DNA from: Marasmius tenuissimus
Lineage: Eukaryota; Basidiomycota; Agaricomycetes; Agaricales; Marasmiaceae
Direction of reading: 5' to 3'
Length of the DNA stretch: 64,000 nucleotides
Assembly: GCA_029532415.1 (NCBI GenBank)
Contig: JAQOTA010000015.1
Coordinates: forward strand, 310,001-374,000
Position 1 is the stretch's first letter. The number at the start of each line of letters is the position of its first letter. Shown one piece after another: positions 11,847 through 21,612 of this stretch. The notes beneath the pieces are model-generated. The model did not search any database, had not been told where the DNA came from, and saw nothing but the letters and a program-made list of their open reading frames with translations. The translations under genes and the position numbers were made by a program.

Positions 11847-12756
11847 ATGGCTCCTGTTATGTCTACCCTTATCCCCACTGTTGAAGTCTTCAGTGGTGTC
11901 AACTGGCGCAAGTGGTCCAAGGGTCTTGGTACCTATGCTATGATCAATGAGTTCTATGACCACTACACCAACGACAATCCTGAACCCAATGTACCCGAGA
12001 AACCTACTGAACCATCAGAACCCAAGCCGACTACTCGCACTGTCACTGTTCCTGCTCGTGAAGGAGGAGAAGCTACTCGACAACAAGAGACAGTCTCCCC
12101 TACCAATGAACAGATGCAGCAGTATGGAAGGGACCTTGAGCAGTATGCTAGGGATTTAGAAAGGTATGAGAAGGATCTTCTCAGGCACGAGAAGGACCAT
12201 CAACATTGGAAGAAGTATGAATTCAAGGCTATGGGTGCACTACGTGCCACCACCACCATTGCCATGCAGAGTATTATTGAGGACGATGATATGGCTTGGA
12301 ACACTTGGGAGAAGATCAAGGCTCGTCATGGTCAACAGACTTCTGTTTCTGTTTGGGCTGACTTCAAGTTGGTCATGGAGTTTCGTTTGTCCGGTGGTAA
12401 CCCCGTTCCCAATATTGCCACACTCGAACTTCTATTCAGCCAACTCTCTGAAGCGCAGATTGAACTCTCTACTCTCAACAAAGCCATGCTCCTCCTCTCC
12501 ATCATTCCACAGTCATGGGCCAGCACTCATGAATTTGCTACCAATGGTAACTCGCCAGCTGAACTTAGTTTCAAAGTGGCTTGTGATGCCATCATTAACC
12601 ACTACGAAGCTCGGAAACCTGCTCCTCTTGTGTCGTGCATTTCTTCTGTCAAGAAGAAGGACAAAGACCTGAAGTTTAACCAACAGTCCAATCCTCCTTT
12701 GTTCTCATCTAACAATAACAACCAGTCTAAGAACGACAACGACCAGAAGAAGAAAA
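11847..12756 (+). pseudogene. Copia gag (element 2), frameshifted before pol
   Basis: The frame starts at ATG 11847 or 11859 (MSTLIPTVEVFSGVNWRKW). It shows the usual copia Gag opening, an N-terminal 'F.G.NW..W' segment, followed by a charged helix-rich part with repeated YxxDL blocks (about residues 90-130) and a conserved middle (MAWNTWEKI). A lysine/asparagine-rich tail follows. Near 12750 the sense-like reading moves to another frame, so one or two bases were gained or lost there; the original frame stays open to 12950 without sense. No CCHC zinc knuckle is seen. The product would package element RNA in virus-like particles. Confidence 0.8.
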
Positions 12757-15700
12757 TCGACGTGGCAGGAAGAAGAAGGGTGATTCTCAGGACAACAAGA
12801 GTGACTCCTCTCACAAGGGTCATTCCCATATTGCATCCCTCGCTCATTTGTCCATCTCCTCACCCCCCATTGTTCCTGATACTCCATCTGTTGTACAGAC
12901 GAATCCCGGGATCCACTCCACATGCAGCGTTTCTCCGGTGCCACCTCTAGTGGTACTGTTTTTGAGAATCCTCAGGAGTCTTGCCGATCGTCTTGGTGTT
13001 CCCAAGTATGCCCACGTCCTTGAACATATGGAACAGGGATATGCAGCTGCTTCCTCTTCCTCCCTTAAGCATCGTATTGATGGTCCCTTCTCCCCTGCTC
13101 CACCTGCAAAGCGTGCTAAGAGCATCGAGAAGGTTTACAACCTCTATGATTCTTTCTATGAGGACTCCAACTCTGAAAGTGAGGATCGTATTGCGTTGAA
13201 CGCTGTTAACGATTCTTTGCACACGGAGATTGTAAGTGGAAGTGCCATGGACGTTGACAGCGAGATTGCAGATGCCGCAGGTTTTTCCGACGATGTTGAG
13301 TACGATTCGGTCTCCATCGGATCTGAGGAATCTGACGATGACAGGCAAGTGCCTTATCTCAGTCTTTCTTCTAACACCGATACAAACCTACAGTGCGCCG
13401 CTCTATTAGCCACTTCTAAACGTAGTAGTTCGGATATCATGTCCCTTATGAAATTTGCACAATATATTGGTGATCACTTTGCCACATGTGCTAATTGTAA
13501 GGGAAAGAAGGCGACTGGAAGCTCACAAGAGTGGATCACCAATTCGGGTGCTTCATCGCACTTTACTTATTATCTCGAAGATTTTGCCGAGTATGAACCC
13601 ATGAACAATGGACTGCAGCTAAACACTGCACAGAAGGACAACCCTATCCAAATCAAGGGGAAAGGGACTGTGTTCATCTCTCATTCTGTTGAAGGATCTG
13701 ACGGTTGTATGGAGGAATGCATTATGCAACTCTATCCTGTCCATTATGTTCCGCTTCTGTCAATTCGACTTCTCTCGCTTAGAGAATTCTGGCAAGGTGG
13801 TCTGCAAGTACGCGGATCGTCTAGAAAAGCGTCGAGTTAACAAGTTATCTCCGCGTTCGGAACTGATGTCCTTCATTGGTTTTCAGGAAGGCATGAAAGG
13901 ATATGTCTTTATGAAAATGTCCAATAATGCTATCTTCAAAAGCGCTACTGCTCTGTTTGATGAAAACTTGTTCCCAAAGTGTTCTGATAAGAAACCGCGT
14001 GGCTTTACCCCGGTGGGTGAAATCCCTGAAATACCGCCGGTATTGGGTGAAAACCCCAACTTCTCTTCAGATAGTGATGATGATTCGTCTGATGATGATC
14101 TTTATCCTCCCGACAACCTTCCAAAGCAATCAGAATCCCTGCATGACGATGATGGAGATGGTTCTGTACCTCAGGGTGAACATCAACATCCTCATCCTCA
14201 TCCTCCGTTCCAGCCTCCCAGGCCACCTACACCAGTGGGTGGACAAGAGCAGTCTCCACTGCCAAGGTGCTCAGGCAGGAAATGGACAGGTACTAAGCAA
14301 CCTGATAATATATTTGGTGAACAACGAGACCCAATTAACCCCTCGTGCATTGTGCGTGATATGGAGAAAAATTCTACATGGGGAGATGCCATGGGTGATA
14401 GAGAACCCATGGATCCACCTACTACTCTTAGGAGAGGCAGACCTAGAAAGGTTCCTGGCACTAATTGTGCCAGTCTGTCTACCATGTGTAACTCCAGGGG
14501 GAGTCAGCCCGATAACTTAGTGTAACAATCATCCCAGGAAGGGGGAGTAGGTTCCATGAATTATCTGTTGAATTGGGCAGTTCCCGTTCACGATGACCTC
14601 ACTGATATGTCTAACATTTGAGGGTGGACTCTCCGTGACATACTGAAGCTGCCAGCCGAGCAGCAGAGAGAATGGAAGGCCGCTTGCTGCAATGAACTAG
14701 AGGCTCTTTGCAAGCGCAAGGTCTTCAAATTGGTTGACCTACCTAAAGGTTGCAAGGCTGTCAAGAATAGATGGGTGTTTGATGTCAAGTCAGACGGTCG
14801 AAAGAAAGCTCGACTTGTTGTCAAGGGTTTCTCTCAGGTCAAAGATGTTGATTTTGATGAGATCTTCTCACCAGTTGTGCAGTTTGAAACTGTACGGATG
14901 ATGCTTGCATTAGCAGCTCTCAAAAACTAGCACATTCAGGCATTGGATGTGAAGAACACTTTCCTCAATAGCAAACTTAAAGAAGAGATTTATATGGATC
15001 AACCTGAAGGTTTCAAGGTTAAGGGTCAGGAAGGCAAAGTCTATCGCCTTCGCTGAGCATTATATGGACTGAAGCAAGCCGCTCTTGAGTGGTGGCGTAC
15101 TCTCAATTCGTCCATGGAAGTAATGGGTTTCAAACGCCTGACTTCTGATGCAGGTTTCTTCATCTGCAAAGATTGTGAGACTGGTCAAGAATGTATCGCC
15201 TTGATTTACGTTGACAATGCATTATTCCTTGGACCCAACAAAGCCTTTGTCAATAAGAAGAAAGCCGAGTTTATGGCTCGTTGGGAATGCCGTGATTTGG
15301 GAGAAGTTAAGGAGTTCTTGCACATGTGTATTCAACGCAAAGGCCGTAAGATCCTTCTTGACCAGACCGACTACTTGAAGAAGGTCTTGAAGCGATTTGG
15401 CATGCAGAATGCAAAAGCAGCTGATACTCCTCTTCCCGCCAGCTATATTCCACAACCCAACAAAGGTCTTGTTGATCCCGAACGTCGCACTCGATATCAA
15501 TCAGTGATTAGATCGCTTCTGTATATCATGCTTGGCACTCGTCCAGAGATTGCCTACGCTGTTACAAAGCTTTCTCAATTTTCTGCTAATCCATCGGAGG
15601 ATCACCTGAAGAAGGTGCTTTATATTTGCCGCTATCTTGCAGGAACTCCAGACTATGCACTGGTCTATGATGGAGCCTCTGATGGAGGTTTATTAGCATT

Positions 15701-15859
15701 CACTGATTCTGATTGGGCTGCTGATCCTATTAAGCGTCGGTCAATCACAGGCTATTTCTTTAAAATGGCAGGTGGCATCTTCTGTTGGCAATCACGCGCC
15801 CAGAAGACTGTTGCGCCTTCATCCACTGAAGCTGAATACATGGCACTATCCGACTGTAG

Positions 15860-16384
15860 TGTTGAACATGTGAATACCATGTGATACACTTTATTGACGT
15901 GTTGTTTACGCGTCTATTATTTACAGACTCTTTCACTATGACACTTGCACTCGTATGAAAGATCCTGTACTTACTCAGATGGACTCTGTAGTTAGTCAGT
16001 ACTCACACCTTATCTCTATGGTTTATAACAAGGTTCAGCTTTGCACCCAATAGCGTTCAAAGCTGACTGAGCTTTCTCTCTAGATTACTTAGATAGAAAG
16101 CTAGTATGACTATGCCTACTTACTCACTCTGCTCTTCGAGCACTTATGCTTACTGATATGCAATATGTACCATATGCTATATTCTCACTTACCTATGTTC
16201 TATGACTTGTAGATAGACAAGGACTCTTGTATAAAAGCTGGAGACTTTGTGTCTCAAAGCTTAAGGACAATCTACTTGATTATCACCTCTAGCAAGCATC
16301 TGCAAGAACACAAGAATTCTCTTATAGTCAATATGTGAGGTTTTAGTTTCATCTCACTGTGCATTTAACTATGCTGGCTCAATA
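15860..16384 (+). repeat. Nested solo LTR of a third copia-like family (525 bp)
   Basis: The insert interrupts the RNase H codons for D-C-S-R-Q. It is bounded by a perfect 5-bp duplication TGTAG (15855-15859 and 16385-16389). It begins TGTTGAAC and ends GGCTCAATA, giving a short inverted end (TGTTGA / TCAATA with one mismatch). It contains a TATA box and shows no coding region, so it is most simply a solo LTR. It does not match LTR families A or B beyond the first bases. Confidence 0.85.
16230..16236 (+). promoter_or_regulatory. TATA box in nested LTR
   Basis: TATAAAA in cttgTATAAAAgctgg lies in the 3' third of the 525-bp insert. This is where an LTR promoter is expected and it sets the likely plus orientation of the LTR. 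Confidence 0.5.
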
Positions 16385-16725
16385 TGTAGTCGTCAGGCTG
16401 TGTGGATTCGACAGTTACTCTCTGAACTTGGGATTGATATGACTCCTGTACCCATATGTGGAGACAATCAAGGCTCGATTTTTATTGCCTCTAACCCAGT
16501 TCAAGAACGTCGCACCAAACACATCGATATTTGCTATCATTACATTCGCGAATGTGTTTCAGACCACAAGGTCAATCTTTTCTTTATTGACGGTGCCTAC
16601 AATCCTGTGGACATGTTTACCAAGAATTTGGGTCATGTCAAGTTCTCCGCTTTTAGAGAACATCTTGGACTTGAATTTCATTCGTCTGAATAGACGCTTC
16701 GTGCTTTACTTGTGCCGCACTTAGT

Positions 16726-16734
16726 GAGGGGGAG
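16726..16734 (+). other. Polypurine tract of element 2
   Basis: The run gagggggag sits directly before the 3' LTR, at the same place and nearly the same sequence as in element 1. Confidence 0.75.
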
Positions 16735-16992
16735 TGTTGAATCCAGACTACCGGATATATGGACTGTTGTATTGGGCTGCATCTATGCTTTAATCGTTTC
16801 ACTATGATCTATGCTATTCCTAGTCACTCCTGTTATAGTAGCTACAGCCACCTCTGTATAGTATATAAGTGGCTCTGTATCTACATGCAATACCAGTACG
16901 TTTACTACTCTTGTTGCTGCCTCTAAGCCTATCTCCAGAAGAGCTAGTCTGTCCCATGCTGCCACTGCGTGGGCAGGACCTCTGCCTCAACA
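16735..16992 (+). repeat. 3' LTR of element 2 (family B, 258 bp)
   Basis: It matches the 5' LTR end to end. The roughly 12 differences all lie in the first 145 bp; the last 110 bp or so are identical. A TATA-like TATATAAG lies near 16861. Confidence 0.92.
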
Positions 16993-18233
16993 GGTCCAAG
17001 GGCAATGGTATTATACAATGAGGAATATGTAGCAGAGTCCAATAGGCATTATTGGTGATCAGGCTGAGATTGCCATACTGGAATATCAACTGATGGGATG
17101 TTGGACACTGTTGTTGTTTACCTGGCATTATATTTTGGTGGCTCCTTGAGGGCTTACCCTTGTTTGCTCTGAAAGAACAGAGGAAGATTTGAGTCTCTAA
17201 ACACGAGTCTCAATGGTGGTAATCAGATCAACTCGCAGTGGTATGTATCTGGTTTTGATAGTGTCCTTTCTGTTTTGTGTGGTAAAATGTCCTACGTGAA
17301 GAACCTGCACGCACACACTTTTGATCTTTGTCCCTATATGCCCTTATTTGTTTTGTCTTGCAGGACAGCAACTCTCTCTCAGCAGCACATCTCCTGCTTG
17401 TCAGTGACAAGTGGGAGCTGTGACAAGTTGTCACAGCTCCAGCCTCCTGCCGGCGGTGGCACAAACGAGCCACGACGCACTTTTTGTCACGTCCGTTTTC
17501 ACATCCACCTCAAACAGGATAATGATGCATCCTTCGTTGGTTCAAATTGCCGATATCACTGCTTTCCTTGTGCGGACAAGATCATGAGGATAGGTTATCA
17601 AACAACTGATGCGGACTGCAACGTTTTCGTGACGGAGAGTCACTCGACGTTGTCAAAGATGATAGTAAGCTTGTAAGTTCACTCAGTTCACTCGCTTTAT
17701 GACCTGATTTCACCTAGATAATATTATATGTCCTACCTACCAAGTCAGAGTCCGAGTCATTCTTTGAGTCATTCTCAGTCAGAGTAAGAGTCACATTAAG
17801 TCATATTTGCACTGCCTACTAAGGCCTATCAAGGCAGTGTAAGTGTTCGTGAGCACAGTCGTACAAACTAGAGTCTGTAATCCGAAACTACGAGAGCGCG
17901 AGCTCGGTCGTCACTCGCCGACGTGCCGATTCTGATCGACACCGGAAATGTCCGTCAAGGTTACCTCTCCGCTACACGGACCCCAATAGCGACATCCAAA
18001 GGGGAAACACCGCTCAAACTTTTAGCCGGTGCTCATGAACTCAATGTCTAGACTCGGCTCGAAGTAGCTCCGTCTCCTTGGTTTCACATTACCGGCTTGC
18101 AGTAGTACCCTCTGTATAGAAGCTTTTGAGCTGCTGCAGGATGTTTATAGAGACACAGACATGCGGTCATTTCGATTAAAAAAAGGTAGACATGAAGGAA
18201 AAAGAGTTCTAAGGCTTAATATCATCGGGGCCC
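16993..18233. other. Intergenic, with a perfect palindrome
   Basis: No gene is supported. It holds the 27-bp palindrome listed separately and, at 17745-17800, a cluster of GAGTCA-like words (cgagtcattc, tgagtcattc, agagtcac). CpG frequency rises sharply within this stretch, marking the border between the repeat territory and gene-bearing DNA. Confidence 0.55.
17414..17440. repeat. 27-bp perfect palindrome
   Basis: GGAGCTGTGACAA and its exact reverse complement are separated by one base. It could form a 13-bp hairpin or bind a dimeric protein. Nothing nearby says which. Confidence 0.85.
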
Positions 18234-19009
18234 TCAGACAAATCTCCATGATACTACGAATGATGAATCTAATTAGAGAACCTCCAAATTGTAGGATCAA
18301 AGTTGAAAGACATACTAGGAATATGACCATTACCAAGGTCAGCAATGGCCTTGAAAGCTGACACAGAAAGATCCATAGAGTTGATGTTCTCGCAGGTCGG
18401 GCATACATCAGCAATCACAATGGTGATAGACTGGGTGGTTAATTGTAAATTGGAACATTATTGTAAACACTAAATAAAAATTGACATACCCAGCCGTTGT
18501 TGAGATTGGTAAGTGCGACTTTTTTACCACAGAGTTCAGATTTCTGGCCAAGGTCTCCATAGCGTTCAAAGGCTAAGAGAGAGTTCTGATGAGAACGAAA
18601 CGGGGGATGGGAATACAGAATACAAACCCACCGATAGCACCAATCAATTCATCGTCGCCGTGTCTCTAATAATGAACCATAAATTATTGATTACGGTGCC
18701 TTGAGGATGGTAAAGGCGGAACGTACATCCCCACATGCACCAACGGCACCATTTTGAAAAAAGTACGTAGCACTGGCGAAGAACGTTTTACCGTCAGCGA
18801 GGGCGGTTATCTCCTGACGAAGCTATGTTTACGCACAAGCCACCAAGTTGAAGCCCTTCATCTTGCCTTTGGTACAGTGCTTTGACCGAGGGGGTGGTGG
18901 AAATCCTCTCAGCATAGCCACTGGCCCCGCTGTCTTCATAAATAGTGCGGGCAGTGGCAAGAGAGAGTGTGGATACAGCAAGAAAAAAGAGGGAGAAAGA
19001 CGCAACCAT
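18234..19009 (-). CDS. Secreted double-psi beta-barrel (RlpA/expansin-like) protein
   Basis: The start at 19009 gives a clear signal peptide (MVASFSLFFLAVSTLSLATA). Exons joined by GT-AG introns at 18666-18726, 18586-18623, 18431-18489 and 18269-18315 keep one frame and give the fold's hallmark pieces: TYFFQNGAVGACG, then RHGDDELIGAIGGF, then ELCGKKVALTN, then ITIVIADVCPTC with DLSVSAF, ending VSWRFV and a stop at 18234. This is the order seen in fungal RlpA-like proteins: GACG loop, an H-D-D-like segment, two disulfide cysteines, and a D-C-C segment. The join between the signal-peptide part and the first barrel strand (18750-18890) is uncertain; a fifth intron or a frame break is needed. Family members are small secreted or wall-associated proteins. 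No activity can be inferred. A TTTAAA word about 65 bp upstream may serve as core promoter. Confidence 0.82.
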
Positions 19010-20228
19010 TGTTGTGGGCTAGGGGTGTTTCGGGAGGCAAAAGAGAGTGTGTAATCGGGAGGAAAACCAGAGGGTTTTTAAAGGATCAAGAGGGCTAAAA
19101 ACCATGCAGATGCCAATTTAAAAGTTTTGCCAGAAAGATGAAGGTGAAGCTTACTCGTACGAACCAGAACAGGTTTCCTGTCACAACACATTTTAGTTCC
19201 CGCAGTTGCTACACTCCCGCTGCTGCCAAATATCCACTACAGCTTATCTCCCGTCATATGAACGACTATAGCGTAATGTGTTGCTACGAACAGATGGTTT
19301 TTGCAGTAAAGAGGTGCCGGTGGCAACACCTAAGGCCAAGGCGGGAGAATGATCGGATATCAACCCCCAGACGTGGCAAACACAGCATGAGAGTTTGTGT
19401 TCCTGAGTCGTTGCTCACCATGCTCAGTTTCCCTCAACAAATGGGAGTCAAATATGCATCAGTAGCGATATGTATGCATTGAGCACTCACACTCACATGC
19501 ATGAAACCCCATCCGGAACAACTTTATGTGTCTGATCCTTCTTCTCCTGGTAGTTTTCAAAGCTTTTAAAGGTCCCAGCAGTTCCTGATGTTCATTGGCA
19601 TCACAGTACTTATTGAGGTATCAGACAGAGCAAGCCGGATGCACTCAAGTAGAAGACCCAACCCAGAATACTGCTGCTGATTGCAATCCTCCCGAAGGTG
19701 TATTGGCTCTGAATAGTAATTGAAGTCTCGGAAGCAAAAAAAAAACAGACCAAACAGGGTGAGGGGTTGAGAGGCAGGATTCCGAGACTGAAAACCAAGG
19801 AACGTGTCAACCGAAGAGTATTTTCACGTCGAATCTGACTCGTGAAATCAACTTCAGACCAGCCACAAGCCGGTGGAGATGTCCGCAGAACGAGGTCGAA
19901 TAGCATTTGGACAGTGGCGAATAAGTATCCCATATGCCGCTGAATAGAAGAAATAGAGTAGTTTAAAGATTACACAGAAGTAATCGCTACCCTGGAGAAG
20001 GTATCGTTTTCAGAGCCCGAAGTCATTAGAATTTGTTGAGGTCAGTTTTGAACGAGCTGTCAGAGAGAGCAAAGAGAGAGATTGCGCAAAGGTGACAGCT
20101 GAGCGAGCGAAATCAGCTCGATCGACAGAGTAGCTAGTTGGGATCCTCTCGTGTAGAAATGCGAGCTGGGAGATTGAGAGAACTGGTGAGAGGATGAAGG
20201 TTTGGAGCAAGTTCGGTGCGAGCTATAC
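19010..20228. other. Intergenic, possible minus-strand exons
   Basis: On the minus strand 19610-19933 reads as a hydrophobic-rich frame ending YLSASGLLCLIPQ, with an AG acceptor just before it. A second open frame lies at 20010-20210. They could be exons of a membrane protein, but I recognise no family and could not fix splice sites, so no gene is claimed. Confidence 0.3.
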
Positions 20229-20751
20229 ACGGTCTGAGAATCGACTAAAGGCTACGAGGTTGACACAGTTGACGTTTAGTGGCGGAAATCTGCCCTGGAA
20301 GCTCACGAGACGTGCATCATGATCCTGATAAACGAGTTTTTCGATCCAATGAGCCCCGGAACGAAGAGGCTGGAGATCGGATTGAGATGGTTTTCATATC
20401 GAAACACGAAGCTTCGTGCACATCGCCGGCGAAGGTTCCGTCGGTGGCGAGCTCCAGTCGAGGCGAAAATGAGGAGAAGCCTAATTGTAGAACTGCGAAC
20501 GGAACGTCGCCTGAGAATAAAAGGCTAAGGTGCAGAGTGTAAAGGTTTAAGATTCCTTGCCTAATCTTGAAGGATAGATTTGGACGATTTGGATCCGATA
20601 GAAAATTAAACTTCAGACATCAATAGCGGGGTACGGGGAGTCAGATATCAAACAGATTGCGGACTGATACTTAGGTCTTTCGAAGGCTATGATGAGGCCA
20701 ACATATCTAACTGAAGGTATCTTCATAGGAAAAAAGGGCGTAATGACGTAC

Positions 20752-20860
20752 CAAGTCCGTGTCTATCGAATGCATACACTTGGAGGCAGGGCTCACAGCC
20801 GTGAATTCCACCTTTGTTCCTCAAAGCTACGGTCTGGCTTGTTATTCTCCGAAGATCGAA
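20752..20860 (-). CDS. Candidate exon of an unknown gene, conserved in copy 3
   Basis: The minus strand reads SQTVALRNKGGIHGCEP and onwards to a GTACGT donor at 20751. The counterpart at 38744-38850 reads SQTVALKNKGVIHDFDC with a donor GTGCGT at the same place and no indels. Frame and donor are kept while bases differ, which argues for a coding exon. It somewhat resembles the exon of family B that ends YGYHIRGLG. The rest of the gene was not resolved. Confidence 0.3.
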
Positions 20861-21612
20861 GCTATTGATCTGAATCACGAAAAAGTTAACCTTCGAGAGC
20901 ATGAGTCTTGACTCAGCGGCCCAAGAGTGATACTATAATTACGTGCCGGCCGTCTCGATAACCAATACTCAGCTTGATTATTGGTTATGGAGAGCGTTTG
21001 ATGCGAGCAAAGTTGTGAATGTCACTTGAGCAAAGGGAAAGGGAGAGATGTCGTCGATGCTCGTGGCGGTTCGGGTACAAGCGAGGCTTGAGCGCCAATG
21101 GGCGCTTGACAAGCGGGCCAATCCCGATCCATGCTCCCTGTTTCGTGACACCCACCACTCCGAGGCTCGATCTGCAGAAGAAACAACTCCCCGGCACTCT
21201 GTGCATCTCTCCAGGGTTGTTCACGCGCAAGTTGAGATAGAACCAACGAGATGGCCAGGTTATCACGGTCGGGGACTGCGTATCAGATGGGATCCAGGAA
21301 TATGGGCGCAAATAGAAGACTTGATCAAGAGGGCGTTTATCGCAGCGATGAGCGGTATTATCGGGACCCAATCCAGGACTTCATATCAATAACAGCATTG
21401 GGTCAGGCTCTGGAGCGCTGTATGGGTATAGTACGGCGGACATCTAAAAGAGGAACTGCTGTCGAACGAGACAGCGTGGATGCCGCATGTTCTGACCGCA
21501 CTGTGCAACATGGATATGGGTTGTCCTTGGGCTGTTGTCCGAGTTGTCTTTCTACTACCATCTTCTACCATCATCTTTCCCCCTCTTGCATACCCGCCCA
21601 CTCACAAGTCCG

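Larger units (their letters stand above)
12757..16693 (+). pseudogene. Copia pol (element 2), deleted and mutated
   Basis: Compared with element 1: the protease motif reads NSGASSHF, with the catalytic Asp changed to Asn at 13541-13543. At about 13820-13835 the sequence jumps from the region after the protease straight to the post-integrase KLSPRSELM segment, so the zinc site and all integrase catalytic residues are gone (about 290 codons). In-frame stops lie at 14619-14621, 14928-14930 and 15054-15056. Another frame break lies near 14520. The reverse transcriptase motif reads YVDN instead of YVDD (AAT at 15216-15218). RNase H is split by the LTR at 15860-16384 and resumes at 16390. The remains end with a stop at 16691-16693. 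Confidence 0.92.
11263..16992 (+). mobile_element. Degenerate Ty1/copia retrotransposon (element 2)
   Basis: Two 258-bp LTRs flank an internal region with primer site, gag, pol remains and a polypurine tract. By eye the LTRs differ at about 12 positions, 11 of them transitions. The element is dead: there is a frameshift between gag and pol, an internal deletion removes the integrase, three stops lie in pol, the catalytic Asp is lost in protease and reverse transcriptase, and a foreign LTR is inserted in RNase H. Flanks ATAAG (left) and GGTCC (right) do not form a target duplication, which fits recombination between elements or an old insertion with lost ends. Confidence 0.93.

Noticed and set aside
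13689..14525. Second copia frame as an intact gene
   Set aside because: It is only the part of element 2 pol after the deletion junction; its first codons overlap the protease frame and it lacks catalytic domains.
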